This document shows, one piece after another, positions 30,487 to 45,651 of a DNA stretch of 64,000 nucleotides; position 1 is the first letter of the stretch; every line of letters begins with the position of its first letter. Below the pieces are notes generated by a model that was given only the letters and a program-made list of their open reading frames with translations, searched no databases and was not told the DNA's origin. A program made the translations under genes and the position numbers. The DNA comes from Mixophyes australis (lineage: Eukaryota; Chordata; Amphibia; Anura; Limnodynastidae), in assembly GCA_036250195.1 (NCBI GenBank), contig JAVHZZ010000016.1, positions 2,294,001 to 2,358,000 of the forward strand. Reading direction: 5' to 3'.

Positions 30487-33400
30487 CATGAATTGAATCA
30501 TGAATCATGAATCAAATCATGAATCATGAATTGAATCATGAATCATGAATCGAATCATGAATCATGAATCATGAATCATGAATTGAATCATGAATTGAAT
30601 CATAAATCATGAATCATGAATTGAATCATAAATCATGAATCATGAATTAAATCATGAATCATGAATCGAATCATGAATCATGAATCGAATCATGAATCAT
30701 GAATTGAATCATGAATCATGAATCATGAATCGAATCATGAATCATGAATTGAATCATGAATCATGAATCATGAATTGAATCATGAATCATGAATTGAATC
30801 ATGAATTAAATAATGAATCATGAATCATGAATTGAATCATGATTCATGAATCGAATCATGAATCATGAATCGAATCATGAATCATGAATCATGAATTGAA
30901 TCATGAATCATGAATCGAATCATGAATTAAATAATGAATCATGAATCATGAATTGAATCATGAATCATGAATCGAATCATGAATCATGAATCATGAATTG
31001 AATCATGAATCATGAATCATGAATTGAATCATAAATCATGAATCATGAATCATAAATCGAATCATGAATTGAATCATGAATCATGAATTGCATCATGAAT
31101 CATGAATCATGAATTGAATCATGAATCATGAATCGAATCATGAATCATGAATCATGAATTGAATCATGAATCATGAATCATGAATTGAATCATAAATCAT
31201 GAATCATGAATCATAAATTGAATCATGAATCATGAATTGAATCATGAATCATGAATTGCATCATGAATCATTAATTGAATAATTAATCATGAATTAAATC
31301 ATGAATCATGAATCATGAAATGAATCATGAATTGAATCATGAATCATGAAATGAATCATGAATTGAATCATGAATTGAATCATGAATCATGAATCATGAA
31401 TTGAATCATGAATCATGAAATGAATCATGAATCATGAAATGAATCATAATTTGAATCATGAAATGAATCATAATTTGAATCATGAATCATGAATCATGAA
31501 TTGAATCATGAATCATGAAATGAATCATGAATTGAATCATGAATCATGAATCATGAATTGAATCATGAATCATGAATCATGCATGATTCATGAATTGAAT
31601 CATGAATCATGAATCATGAATTGAATCATGAATTATGAATCATGAATCATGAATTGAATCATGAATTGCATCATGAATCATTAATTGAATAATTAATCAT
31701 GAATTAAATCATGAATCATGAATCATGAAATGAATCATGAATTGAATCATGAATCATGAAATGAATCATGAATTGAATCATGAATTGAATCATGAATCAT
31801 GAATCATGAATTGAATCATGAATCATGAATCGAATCATGAATCATGAATCATGAATTGAATCATGAATCATGAATCATGAATTGAATCATAAATCATGAA
31901 TCATGAATCATAAATCGAATCATGAATCATGAATTGAATCATGAATCATGAATTGCATCATGAATCATTAATTGAATAATTAATCATGAATTAAATCATG
32001 AATCATGAATCATGAAATGAATCATGAATTGAATCATGAATCATGAAATGAATCATGAATTGAATCATGAATTGAATCATGAATCATGAATTGAATCATG
32101 AATCATGAAATGAATCATGAATCATGAAATGAATCATAATTTGAATCATGAAATGAATCATAATTTGAATCATGAATCATGAATCATGAATTGAATCATG
32201 AATCATGAAATGAATCATGAATTGAATCATGAATCATGAATCATGAATTGAATCATGAATCATGAATCATGCATGATTCATGAATTGAATCATGAATCAT
32301 GAATCATGAATTGAATCATGAATTATGAATCATGAATCATGAATTGAATCATGAATTGCATCATGAATCATTAATTGAATTATTAATCATGAATTAAATC
32401 ATGAATCATGAATCGAATCATGAATCATGAATTGAATCATGAATCATGAATCGAATCATGAATCATGAATCATGAATCATGAATTGAATCATGAATTGAA
32501 TCATAAATCATGAATCATGAATTGAATCATAAATCATGAATCATGAATTAAATCATGAATCATGAATCGAATCATGAATCATGAATCGAATCATGAATCA
32601 TGAATTGAATCATGAATCATGAATCATGAATCATGAATCGAATCATGAATCATGAATTGAATCATGAATCATGAATCATGAATTGAATCATGAATCATGA
32701 ATTGAATCATGAATTAAATAATGAATCATGAATCATGAATTGAATCATGATTCATGAATCGAATCATGAATCATGAATCGAATCATGAATCATGAATCAT
32801 GAATTGAATCATGAATCATGAATCGAATCATGAATTAAATAATGAATCATGAATCATGAATTGAATCATGAATCATGAATCGAATCATGAATCATGAATC
32901 ATGAATTGAATCATGAATCATGAATCATGAATTGAATCATAAATCATGAATCATGAATCATAAATCGAATCATGAATCATGAATTGAATCATGAATCATG
33001 AATTGCATCATGAATCATGAATCATGAATTGAATCATGAATCATGAATCGAATCATGAATCATGAATCATGAATTGAATCATGAATCATGAATCATGAAT
33101 TGAATCATAAATCATGAATCATGAATCATAAATCGAATCATGAATCATGAATTGAATCATGAATCATGAATTGCATCATGAATCATTAATTGAATAATTA
33201 ATCATGAATTAAATCATGAATCATGAATCATGAAATGAATCATGAATTGAATCATGAATCATGAAATGAATCATGAATTGAATCATGAATTGAATCATGA
33301 ATCATGAATCATGAATTGAATCATGAATCATGAAATGAATCATGAATCATGAAATGAATCATAATTTGAATCATGAAATGAATCATAATTTGAATCATGA

Positions 33401-35872
33401 ATCATGAATCATGAATTGAATCATGAATCATGAAATGAATCATGAATTGAATCATGAATCATGAATTGAATCATGAATCATGAATCATGCATGATTCATG
33501 AATTGAATCATGAATCATGAATCATGAATTGAATCATGAATTATGAATCATGAATCATGAATTGAATCATGAATTGCATCATGAATCATTAATTGAATAA
33601 TTAATCATGAATTAAATCATGAATCATGAATCATGAAATGAATCATGAATTGAATCATGAATCATGAAATGAATCATGAATTGAATCATGAATTGAATCA
33701 TGAATCATGAATCATGAATTGAATCATGAATCATGAATCGAATCATGAATCATGAATCATGAATTGAATCATGAATCATGAATCATGAATTGAATCATAA
33801 ATCATGAATCATGAATCATAAATCGAATCATGAATCATGAATTGAATCATGAATCATGAATTGCATCATGAATCATTAATTGAATAATTAATCATGAATT
33901 AAATCATGAATCATGAATCATGAAATGAATCATGAATTGAATCATGAATCATGAAATGAATCATGAATTGAATCATGAATTGAATCATGAATCATGAATC
34001 ATGAATTGAATCATGAATCATGAAATGAATCATGAATCATGAAATGAATCATAATTTGAATCATGAAATGAATCATAATTTGAATCATGAATCATGAATC
34101 ATGAATTGAATCATGAATCATGAAATGAATCATGAATTGAATCATGAATCATGAATCATGAATTGAATCATGAATCATGAATCATGCATGATTCATGAAT
34201 TGAATCATGAATCATGAATCATGAATTGAATCATGAATTATGAATCATGAATCATGAATTGAATCATGAATTGCATCATGAATCATTAATTGAATAATTA
34301 ATCATGAATTAAATCATGAATCATGAATCGAATCATGAATCATGAATCGAATCATGAATCATGAATTGAATCATGAATCATGAATCATGAATCATGAATC
34401 GAATCATGAATCATGAATTGAATCATGAATCATGAATCATGAATTGAATCATGAATCATGAATTGAATCATGAATTAAATAATGAATCATGAATCATGAA
34501 TTGAATCATGATTCATTAATCGAATCATGAATCATGAATCGAATCATGAATCATGAATCATGAACTGAATCATGAATCATGAATCGAATCATGAATTAAA
34601 TAATGAATCATGAATCATGAATTGAATCATGAATCATGAATCGAATCATGAATCATGAATCATGAATTGAATCATGAATCATGAATCATGAATTGAATCA
34701 TAAATCATGAATCATGAATCATAAATCGAATCATGAATCATGAATTGAATCATGAATCATGAATTGCATCATGAATCATGAATCATGAATTGAATCATGA
34801 ATCATGAATCGAATCATGAATCATGAATCATGAATTGAATCATGAATCATGAATTGAATCATAAATCATGAATCATGAATCATAAATCGAATCATGAATC
34901 ATGATTTGAATCATGAATCATGAATTGCATCATGAATCATTAATTGAATAATTAATCATGAATTAAATCATGAATCATGAATCATGAAATGAATCATGAA
35001 TTGAATCATGAATCATGAAATGAATCATGAATTGAATCATGAATTGAATCATGAATCATGAATCATGAATTGAATCATGAATCATGAAATGAATCATGAA
35101 TCATGAAATGAATCATAATTTGAATCATGAAATGAATCATAATTTGAATCATGAATCATGAATCATGAATTGAATCATGAATCATGAAATGAATCATGAA
35201 TTGAATCATGAATCATGAATCATGAATCATGAATCATGAATTGAATCATGAATCATGAAATGAATCATGAATTGAATCATGAATCATGAATTGAATCATG
35301 AATCATGAATCATGCATGATTCATGAATTGAATCATGAATCATGAATCATGAATTGAATCATGAATCATGAATTGAATCATGAATCATGAATTGAATCAT
35401 AATTCATAAAATTGCATCATGAGTTGAATCATAAATCATGAATCATGAATCATAAATCGAATCATGAATCATGAATTGAATCATGAATCATGAATTGCAT
35501 CATGAATCATTAATTGAATAATTAATCATGAATTAAATCATAAATCATGAATCATGAAATGAATCATGAATTGAATCATGAATCATGAATCATGAATTGA
35601 ATCATGAATCATGAAATGAATCATGAATCATGAAATGAATCATAATTTGAATCATGAATCATGAATCATGAATTGAATCATGAATCATGAAATGAATCAT
35701 GAATTGAATCATGAATCATGAATCATGAATTGAATCATGAATCATGAATCATGCATGATTCATGAATTGAATCATGAATCATGAATCATGAATCGAATCA
35801 TGAATTATGAATCATGAATCATGAATTGAATCATGAATCATGAATCGAATCATGAATCTCGAATCATGAATT
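30450..35872. repeat. A-led higher-order repeat, copy 3 of the 5-kb family
   Basis: Palindromes at 31579, 32269, 33487 and 34184 are spaced 690, 1,218 and 697 bases, close to the 692, 1,223 and 697 bases of copy 2 (26729, 27421, 28644, 29341). The second one is an intact palindrome here but eroded in copies 1 and 2. The stretch from about 35,380 switches to the 18.05-kb type (AATTCATAAAATTGCATCATG), leading to marker B at 35873. Confidence 0.82.
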
Positions 35873-35881
35873 GAAAAATGA
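35870..35881 (+). repeat. Marker B4
   Basis: First B after a 17-kb B-free stretch; downstream box TAAGTAATG. Confidence 0.9.
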
Positions 35882-37775
35882 ATCATGAATTGAATCATGA
35901 ATTGAATCATGAATCGAATAATGAATCATGAATCGAATCATGAATCATGAATTAAATCAAGAATCATGAATCATGAATCGACTCATGAATTAAGTAATGA
36001 ATCATGAATCATGAATTGAATCATGAATTATGAATTGAATCATGAATCATGAATCGAATCATGAATCATGAATCATGAATTGAATCAAGAATCATGAATC
36101 ATGAATCATGAATTGAATCATGAATCGAATTATGAATCATGAATCATGAATTGAATCATGATTCATGAATCGAATCATGAATCATGAATCGAATCATGAA
36201 TCATGAATCATGAATTAAATCATGAATCATGAATCAAATCATGAATTAAATAATGAATCATGAATCATGAATTGAATCATGAATTATGAATTGAATCATG
36301 AATCATGAATCGAATCATGAATCATGAATTATGAATTGAATCATGAATCATGAATCATGAATCATGAATTGAATCATGAATCGAATCATGAATCATGAAT
36401 CATGAATTTAATCATGAATCATGAATCAAATCATGAATCTCGAATCATGAATTGAATCATGAATCATAAATCGAATCATGAATCATGAATTGAATCATGA
36501 ATCATGAATTGAATCATGAATCATGAATTGAATCATGAATCATGAATTGAATCATGAATCATGAATTGCATCATGAGTTGAATCATAAATCATGAATCAT
36601 GAATCATAAATCGAATCATGAATCATGAATTGCATCATGAATCATTAATTGAATAATTAATCATGAATTAAATCATGAATCATGAATTGCATCATGAATC
36701 ATTAATTGAATAATTAATCATGAATTGAATCATGAATCATGAAATGAATCATGAAATGAATCATGAATTGAATCATGAATTGAATCATGAATCATGAATT
36801 GAATCATGAATCATGAAATGAATCATGAATCATGAAATGAATCATAATTTGAATCATGAATCATGAATCATGAATTGAATCATGAATCATGAAATGAATC
36901 ATGAATTGAATCATGAATCATGAATCATGAATTGAATCATGAATCATGAATCATGCATGATTCATGAATTGAATCATGAATCATGAATCAAATCATGAAT
37001 CATGAATTAAATCATGAATCATGAATCGAATCATGAATCATGAATTGAATCATGAATTGAATCATAATTCATGAATCATGAATTGAATCATGAATCATGA
37101 ATCATGAAATGAATCATGAATTAAATCATGAATCATGAATCGAATCATGAATCATGAATTGAATCATGAATTGAATCATAAATCATGAATCATGAATTGA
37201 ATCATGAATCATGAATTGAATCATGAATCATGAATTGAATCATGAATCATAAAATGACTCATGAATTGAATCATGAATTGAATCATGAATCATGAATCAT
37301 GAATTGAATCATGAATCATGAAATGAATCATGAATTGAATCATGAATCATGAATCATGAATTGAATCATGAATCATGAATTGAATCATGAATCATGAATT
37401 GAATCATGAATCATGAATTGAATCATGAATCATGAATCGAATCATGAATCATGAATTGAATCATGAATCATGAATTGCATCATGAATCATGAATTGAATC
37501 ATGAATCATTAATCATGAATTAAATCATGAATCATGAATCATGAAATGAATCATGAATTGAATCATGAATCATGAAATGAATCATGAATTGAATCATGAA
37601 TTGAATCATGAATCATGAATCATGAATTGAATCATGAATCATGAAATGAATCATGAATTGAATCATGAATCATGAATTATGAATTGAATCATGAATCATG
37701 AAATGAATCATGATTTGAATCATGAATCATGAATTGAATCATGAATCATGAATCGAATCATGAATCTCGAATCAT
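35873..37775. repeat. B-led block, distant copy of 18.6-20.6 kb
   Basis: It carries the GACTCATGAATTAAGTAATG box near 35976 and palindrome 36953, as the block at 18.6 kb does, about 17.3 kb away. ATGACTCAT is at 37254-37262. It ends at the variant marker A8. Confidence 0.8.
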
Positions 37776-37812
37776 GAAGATGACTCATAAACTTATAAAT
37801 TCATAAACTCTT
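37776..37812 (+). repeat. Marker A8, CpG to TpG variant
   Basis: GACGACTC has become GATGACTC, a C to T change at a CpG. This creates an exact ATGACTCAT at 37780-37788. One 19-base unit is missing immediately downstream compared with other copies. Confidence 0.93.
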
Positions 37813-39473
37813 CATGAATCAAATCATGAATCATGAATTGAATCATGAATCATGAATCGAATCATGAATCATGAATCATGAATCATGAATCATGAATCAT
37901 GAATCATGAATTGAATCATAAATCATGAATCATGAATTGAATCATAAATCATGAATCATGAATTAAATCATGAATCATGAATCGAATCATGAATCATGAA
38001 TCGAATCATGAATCATGAATTGAATCATGAATCATGAATCATGAATCATGAATCGAATCATGAATCATGAATTGAATCATGAATCATGAATCATGAATTG
38101 AATCATGAATCATGAATTGAATCATGAATTAAATAATGAATCATGAATCATGAATTGAATCATGATTCATGAATCGAATCATGAATCATGAATCGAATCA
38201 TGAATCATGAATCATGAATTGAATCATGAATCATGAATCGAATCATGAATTAAATAATGAATCATGAATCATGAATTGAATCATGAATCATGAATCGAAT
38301 CATGAATCATGAATCATGAATTGAATCATGAATCATGAATCATGAATTGAATCATAAATCATGAATCATGAATCATAAATCGAATCATGAATCATGAATT
38401 GAATCATGAATCATGAATTGCATCATGAATCATGAATCATGAATTGAATCATGAATCATGAATCGAATCATGAATCATGAATCATGAATTGAATCATGAA
38501 TCATGAATCATGAATTGAATCATAAATCATGAATCATGAATCATAAATCGAATCATGAATCATGAATTGAATCATGAATCATGAATTGCATCATGAATCA
38601 TTAATTGAATAATTAATCATGAATTAAATCATGAATCATGAATCATGAAATGAATCATGAATTGAATCATGAATCATGAAATGAATCATGAATTGAATCA
38701 TGAATTGAATCATGAATCATGAATCATGAATTGAATCATGAATCATGAAATGAATCATGAATCATGAAATGAATCATAATTTGAATCATGAAATGAATCA
38801 TAATTTGAATCATGAATCATGAATCATGAATTGAATCATGAATCATGAAATGAATCATGAATTGAATCATGAATCATGAATCATGAATTGAATCATGAAT
38901 CATGAATCATGCATGATTCATGAATTGAATCATGAATCATGAATCATGAATTGAATCATGAATTATGAATCATGAATCATGAATTGAATCATGAATTGCA
39001 TCATGAATCATTAATTGAATAATTAATCATGAATTAAATCATGAATCATGAATCATGAAATGAATCATGAATTGAATCATGAATCATGAAATGAATCATG
39101 AATTGAATCATGAATTGAATCATGAATCATGAATCATGAATTGAATCATGAATCATGAAATGAATCATGAATCATGAAATGAATCATAATTTGAATCATG
39201 AATCATGAATCATGAATTGAATCATGAATCATGAATCATGAATTGAATCATGAATCATGAAATGAATCATGAATCATGAAATGAATCATAATTTGAATCA
39301 TGAATCATGAATCATGAATTGAATCATGAATCATGAAATGAATCATGAATCATGCATGATTCATGAATTGAATCATGAATCATGAATCATGAATTGAATC
39401 ATGAATTATGAATCATGAATCATGAATTGAATCATAATTCATGAATCGAATCATGAATCTCGAATCATGAATT
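37776..39473. repeat. Short A-led block with variant marker A8
   Basis: It begins like the 5-kb family (palindrome 38909 corresponds to 31579) but switches early to B at 39474, only 1,698 bases after A. Just after marker A one 19-base unit present in the other copies is missing. The last palindrome, 39352, follows a partial duplication of the GAAATG and CATAATTTG units near 39.17-39.30 kb. Confidence 0.78.
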
Positions 39474-39482
39474 GAAAAATGA
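39471..39482 (+). repeat. Marker B5
   Basis: Followed by another B only 408 bases later; downstream box TAAATAATG. Confidence 0.9.
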
Positions 39483-41981
39483 ATCATGAATTGAATCATG
39501 AATTGAATCATGAATCAAATCATGAATCATGAATCGAATCATGAATCATGAATCGAATCATGAATCATGAATCGACTCATGAATTAAATAATGAATCATG
39601 AATCATGAATTGAATCATGAATCATGAATCGAATCATGAATCATGAATCGAATCATGAATCATGAATCGAATCATGAATCATGAATCGAATCATGAATCA
39701 TGAATCATGAATTGAATCATGAATCATGAATCATGAATCATGAATTGAATCATGAATCGAATTATGAATCATGAATCATGAATTGAATCATGAATCATGA
39801 ATCGAATCATGAATTATGAATCATGAATCATGAATTGAATCATGAATCATGAATCGAATCATGAATCTCGAATCATGAATTGAAAAATGAATCATGAATT
39901 GAATCATGAATTGAATCATGAATCGAATAATGAATCATGAATCGAATCATGAATCATGAATTAAATCAAGAATCATGAATCATGAATCGACTCATGAATT
40001 AAGTAATGAATCATGAATCATGAATTGAATCATGAATTATGAATTGAATCATGAATCATGAATCGAATCATGAATCATGAATCATGAATTGAATCAAGAA
40101 TCATGAATCATGAATCATGAATTGAATCATGAATCGAATTATGAATCATGAATCATGAATTGAATCATGATTCATGAATCGAATCATGAATCATGAATCG
40201 AATCATGAATCATGAATCATGAATTAAATCATGAATCATGAATCAAATCATGAATTAAATAATGAATCATGAATCATGAATTGAATCATGAATTATGAAT
40301 TGAATCATGAATCATGAATCGAATCATGAATCATGAATTATGAATTGAATCATGAATCATGAATCATGAATCATGAATCATGAATTGAATTATGAATCGA
40401 ATCATGAATCATGAATTGAATCATGAATCATGAATCAAATCATGAATCTCGAATCATGAATTGAATCATGAATCATAAATCGAATCATGAATCATGAATT
40501 GAATCATGAATCATGAATTGAATCATGAATCATGAATTGAATCATGAATCATGAATTGAATCATGAATCATGAATTGCATCATGAGTTGAATCATAAATC
40601 ATGAATCATGAATCATAAATCGAATCATGAATCATGAATTGAATCATGAATCATGAATTGCATCATGAATCATTAATTGAATAATTAATCATGAATTAAA
40701 TCATGAATCATGAATCATGAATTGCATCATGAATCATTAATTGAATAATTAATCATGAATTGAATCATGAATCATGAAATGAATCATGAATTGAATCATG
40801 AATTGAATCATGAATCATGAATTGAATCATGAATCATGAAATGAATCATGAATCATGAAATGAATCATAATTTGAATCATGAATCATGAATCATGAATTG
40901 AATCATGAATCATGAAATGAATCATGAATTGAATCATGAATCATGAATCATGAATTGAATCATGAATCATGCATGATTCATGAATTGAATCATGAATCAT
41001 GAATCAAATCATGAATCATGAATTAAATCATGAATCATGAATCGAATCATGAATCATGAATTGAATCATAATTCATGAATCATGAATTGAATCATGAATC
41101 ATGAATCATGAAATGAATCATGAATCATGAATTAAATCATGAATCATGAATCGAATCATGAATCATGAATTGAATCATGAATCATGAATTGAATCATGAA
41201 TCATGAATTGAATCATGAATCATAAAATGACTCATGAATTGAATCATGAATTGAATCATGAATCATGAATCATGAAATGAATCATGAATCATGAATTAAA
41301 TCATGAATCATGAATCGAATCATGAATCATGAATTGAATCATGAATCATGAATTGAATCATGAATCATGAATTGAATCATGAATCATAAAATGACTCATG
41401 AATTGAATCATGAATTGAATCATGAATCATGAATCATGAATTGAATCATGAATCATGAAATGAATCATGAATTGAATCATGAATCATGAATCATGAATTG
41501 AATCATGAATCATGAATTGAATCATGAATCATGAATTGAATCATGAATCATGAATCGAATCATGAATCATGAATTGAATCATGAATCATGAATTGCATCA
41601 TGAATCATGAATTGAATCATGAATCATTAATCATGAATTAAATCATGAATCATGAATCATGAAATGAATCATGAATTGAATCATGAATCATGAAATGAAT
41701 CATGAATTGAATCATGAATTGAATCATGAATCATGAATCATGAATTGAATCATGAATCATGAAATGAATCATGAATTGAATCATGAATCATGAATTGAAT
41801 CATGAATCATGAATTGAATCATGAATCATGAAATGAATCATGAATCATGAAATGAATCATGATTTGAATCATGAATCATGAATTATGAATTGAATCATGA
41901 ATCATGAAATGAATCATGATTTGAATCATGAATCATGAATTGAATCATGAATCATGAATCGAATCATGAATCTCGAATCAT
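39474..41981. repeat. Double marker B block
   Basis: Two B markers lie only 408 bases apart (39474 and 39882 for GAAAAATG), the closest pair in the window. The first is followed by a TAAATAATG box, the 16-kb and 43.4-kb type. The second is followed by a TAAGTAATG box, the 18.6-kb and 35.9-kb type. The block therefore looks like a junction of two B-module lineages. A local duplication near 41.2-41.4 kb carries two ATGACTCAT sites (41227-41235 and 41391-41399). Confidence 0.78.
39879..39890 (+). repeat. Marker B6
   Basis: Second of the close pair; downstream box TAAGTAATG, so it belongs to a different lineage from B5. Confidence 0.9.
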
Positions 41982-42018
41982 GAAGACGACTCATAAACTT
42001 ATAAATTCATAAACTCTT
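41982..42018 (+). repeat. Marker A9
   Basis: Consensus form; marker B follows after 1,419 bases. Confidence 0.93.
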
Positions 42019-43397
42019 CATGAATTGAATCATGAATCATGAATCAAATCATGAATCATGAATTGAATCATGAATCATGAATCGAATCATGAATCATGAA
42101 TCATGAATCATGAATTGAATCATGAATTGAATCATAAATCATGAATCATGAATTGAATCATAAATCATGAATCATGAATTAAATCATGAATCATGAATCG
42201 AATCATGAATCATGAATCGAATCATGAATCATGAATTGAATCATGAATCATGAATCATGAATCATGAATCGAATCATGAATCATGAATTGAATCGAATCA
42301 TGAATCATGAATTGAATCATGAATCATGAATCATGAATTGAATCATGAATCATGAATTGAATCATGAATTAAATAATGAATCATGAATCATGAATTGAAT
42401 CATGATTCATGAATCGAATCATGAATCATGAATCGAATCATGAATCATGAATCATGAATTGAATCATGAATCATGAATCGAATCATGAATTAAATAATGA
42501 ATCATGAATCATGAATTGAATCATGAATCATGAATCGAATCATGAATCATGAATCATGAATTGAATCATGAATCATGAATCATGAATTGAATCATAAATC
42601 ATGAATCATGAATCATAAATCGAATCATGAATCATGAATTGAATCATGAATCATGAATCATGAAATGAATCATGAATTGAATCATGAATCATGAAATGAA
42701 TCATGAATTGAATCATGAATTGAATCATGAATCATGAATCATGAATTGAATCATGAATCATGAAATGAATCATGAATCATGAAATGAATCATAATTTGAA
42801 TCATGAATCATGAATTGAATCATGAATCATGAAATGAATCATGAATTGAATCATGAATCATGAATCATGAATTGAATCATGAATCATGAATCATGCATGA
42901 TTCATGAATTGAATCATGAATCATGAATCATGAATTGAATCATGAATTATGAATCATGAATCATGAATTGAATCATGAATTGCATCATGAATCATTAATT
43001 GAATAATTAATCATGAATTAAATCATGAATCATGAATCATGAAATGAATCATGAATTGAATCATGAATCATGAAATGAATCATGAATTGAATCATGAATT
43101 GAATCATGAATCATGAATCATGAATTGAATCATGAATCATGAAATGAATCATGAATCATGAAATGAATCATAATTTGAATCATGAATCATGAATCATGAA
43201 TTGAATCATGAATCATGAAATGAATCATGAATTGAATCATGAATCATGAATCATGAATTGAATCATGAATCATGAATCATGCATGATTCATGAATTGAAT
43301 CATGAATCATGAATCATGAATTGAATCATGAATTATGAATCATGAATCATGAATTGAATCATAATTCATGAATCGAATCATGAATCTCGAATCATGA

Positions 43398-43409
43398 ATT
43401 GAAAAATGA
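43398..43409 (+). repeat. Marker B7
   Basis: Downstream box TAAATAATG; the double ATGGAATC variant lies within 250 bases. Confidence 0.9.
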
Positions 43410-45614
43410 ATCATGAATTGAATCATGAATTGAATCATGAATCGAATCATGAATCATGAATCGAATCATGAATCATGAATTAAATCAAGAATCATGAATC
43501 ATGAATCGACTCATGAATTAAATAATGAATCATGAATCATGAATTGAATCATGAATCATGAATCGAATCATGAATCATGAATGGAATCATGAATCATGAA
43601 TCATGAATTGAATCATGAATCATGAATCGAATCATGAATCATGAATGGAATCATGAATCATGAATCATGAATTGAATCATGAATCATGAATCATGAATCA
43701 TGAATTGAATCATGAATCGAATTATGAATCATGAATCATGAATTGAATCATGATTCATGAATCGAATCATGAATCATGAATCGAATCATGAATCATGAAT
43801 CATGAATTGAATCATGAATCATGAATCAAATCATGAATTAAATAATGAATCATGAATCATGAATTGAATCATGAATTATGAATTGAATCATGAATCATGA
43901 ATCGAATCATGAATCATGAATCATGAATTGAATCATGAATCATGAATCATGAATCATGAATTGAATCATGAATCGAATCATGAATCATGAATTGAATCAT
44001 GAATCATGAATCAAATCATGAATCTCGAATCATGCATTGAATCATGAATCATAAATCGAATCATGAATCATGAATTGAATCATGAATCATGAATTGAATC
44101 ATGAATCATGAATTGAATCTTGAATCATGAATTGCATCATGAGTTGAATCATAAATCATGAATCATGAATCATAAATCGAATCATGAATCATGAATTGAA
44201 TCATGAATCATGAATTGCATCATGAATCATTAATTGAATAATTAATCATGAATTAAATCATGAATCATGAATCATGAAATGAATCATGAATTGAATCATG
44301 AATCATGAAATGAATCATGAAATGAATCATGAATTGAATCATGAATCATGAAATGAATCATGAATCATGAAATGAATCATAATTTGAATCATGAATCATG
44401 AATTGAATCATGAATCATGAAATGAATCATGAATTGAATCATGAATCATGCATGATTCATGAATTGAATCATGAATCATGAATCAAATCATGAATCATGA
44501 ATCAAATCATGAATCATGAATTAAATCATGAATCATGAATCGAATCATGAATCATGAATTGAATCATGAATTGAATCATAATTCATGAATCATGAATTGA
44601 ATCATGAATTGAATCATAAATCATGAATCATGAATTGAATCATGAATCATGAATCAAATTATGAATCATGAATTGAATCATGAATCATGAATCGAATCAT
44701 GAATCATGAATCATGAATCAAATCATGAATCATGAATTGAATCATGAATCATGAATCGAATCATGAATCATGAATCATGAATTGAATCATGAGTTGAATC
44801 ATAAATCATGAATCATGAATTGAATCATGAATCATGAATCGAATCATGAATTATGAATTGAATCATGAATCATGAATTGCATCATGAATCATGAATTGAA
44901 TCATGAATCATTAATCATGAATTGAATCATGAATCATGAATTGAATCATGAATCATGAATTGAATCATGAATCATGAATTTAATCATGAATCATGAAATG
45001 AATCATGAATTGAATCATGAATTGAATCATGAATCATGAATCATGAATTGAATCATGAATCATGAAATGAATCATGAATTGAATCATGAATCATGAATCA
45101 TGAATTGAATCATGAATGATGAATTGAATCATGAATCATGAATTGAATCATGAATCATGAATTGAATCATGAATCATGAATCGAATCATGAATCATGAAT
45201 TGAATCATGAATCATGAATTGCATCATGAATCATGAATTGAATCATGAATCATTAATCATGAATTAAATCATGAATCATGAATCATGAAATGAATCATGA
45301 ATTGAATCATGAATCGTGAAATAAATCATGAATTGAATCATGAATTGAATCATGAATCATGAATCATGAATTGAATCATGAATCATGAAATGAATCATGA
45401 ATTGAATCATGAATCATGAATCATGAATTGAATCATGAATCATGAATTGAATCATGAATCATGAAATGAATCATGAATCATGAAATGAATCATGATTTAA
45501 ATCATGAATCATGAATTTAGAATTGAATCATGAATCATGAAATGAATCATGATTTGAATCATGAATCATGAATTGAATCATGAATCATGAATCGAATCAT
45601 GAATCTCGAATCAT

Positions 45615-45651
45615 GAAGACGACTCATAAACTTATAAATGCATAAACTCTT
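45615..45651 (+). repeat. Marker A10, T to G variant
   Basis: AAATTCATAAAC has become AAATGCATAAAC, and the following CATGAATTG is CATTAATTG. Both changes are shared only with A11. Confidence 0.93.

Larger units (their letters stand above)
41982..45614. repeat. A9 block with B at 43401
   Basis: Palindromes 42893 and 43279 are 386 bases apart, the same unit as the triplication near 15 kb. Near 42285-42295 two pentamers stand side by side (AATTGAATCGAATC), a rare order marking a short duplication joint. A rare ATGGAATC variant occurs twice, near 43582 and 43645, with the bases between them duplicated. The right part, from about 43.8 kb, is paralogous to 46.9-49.2 kb. Confidence 0.8.
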
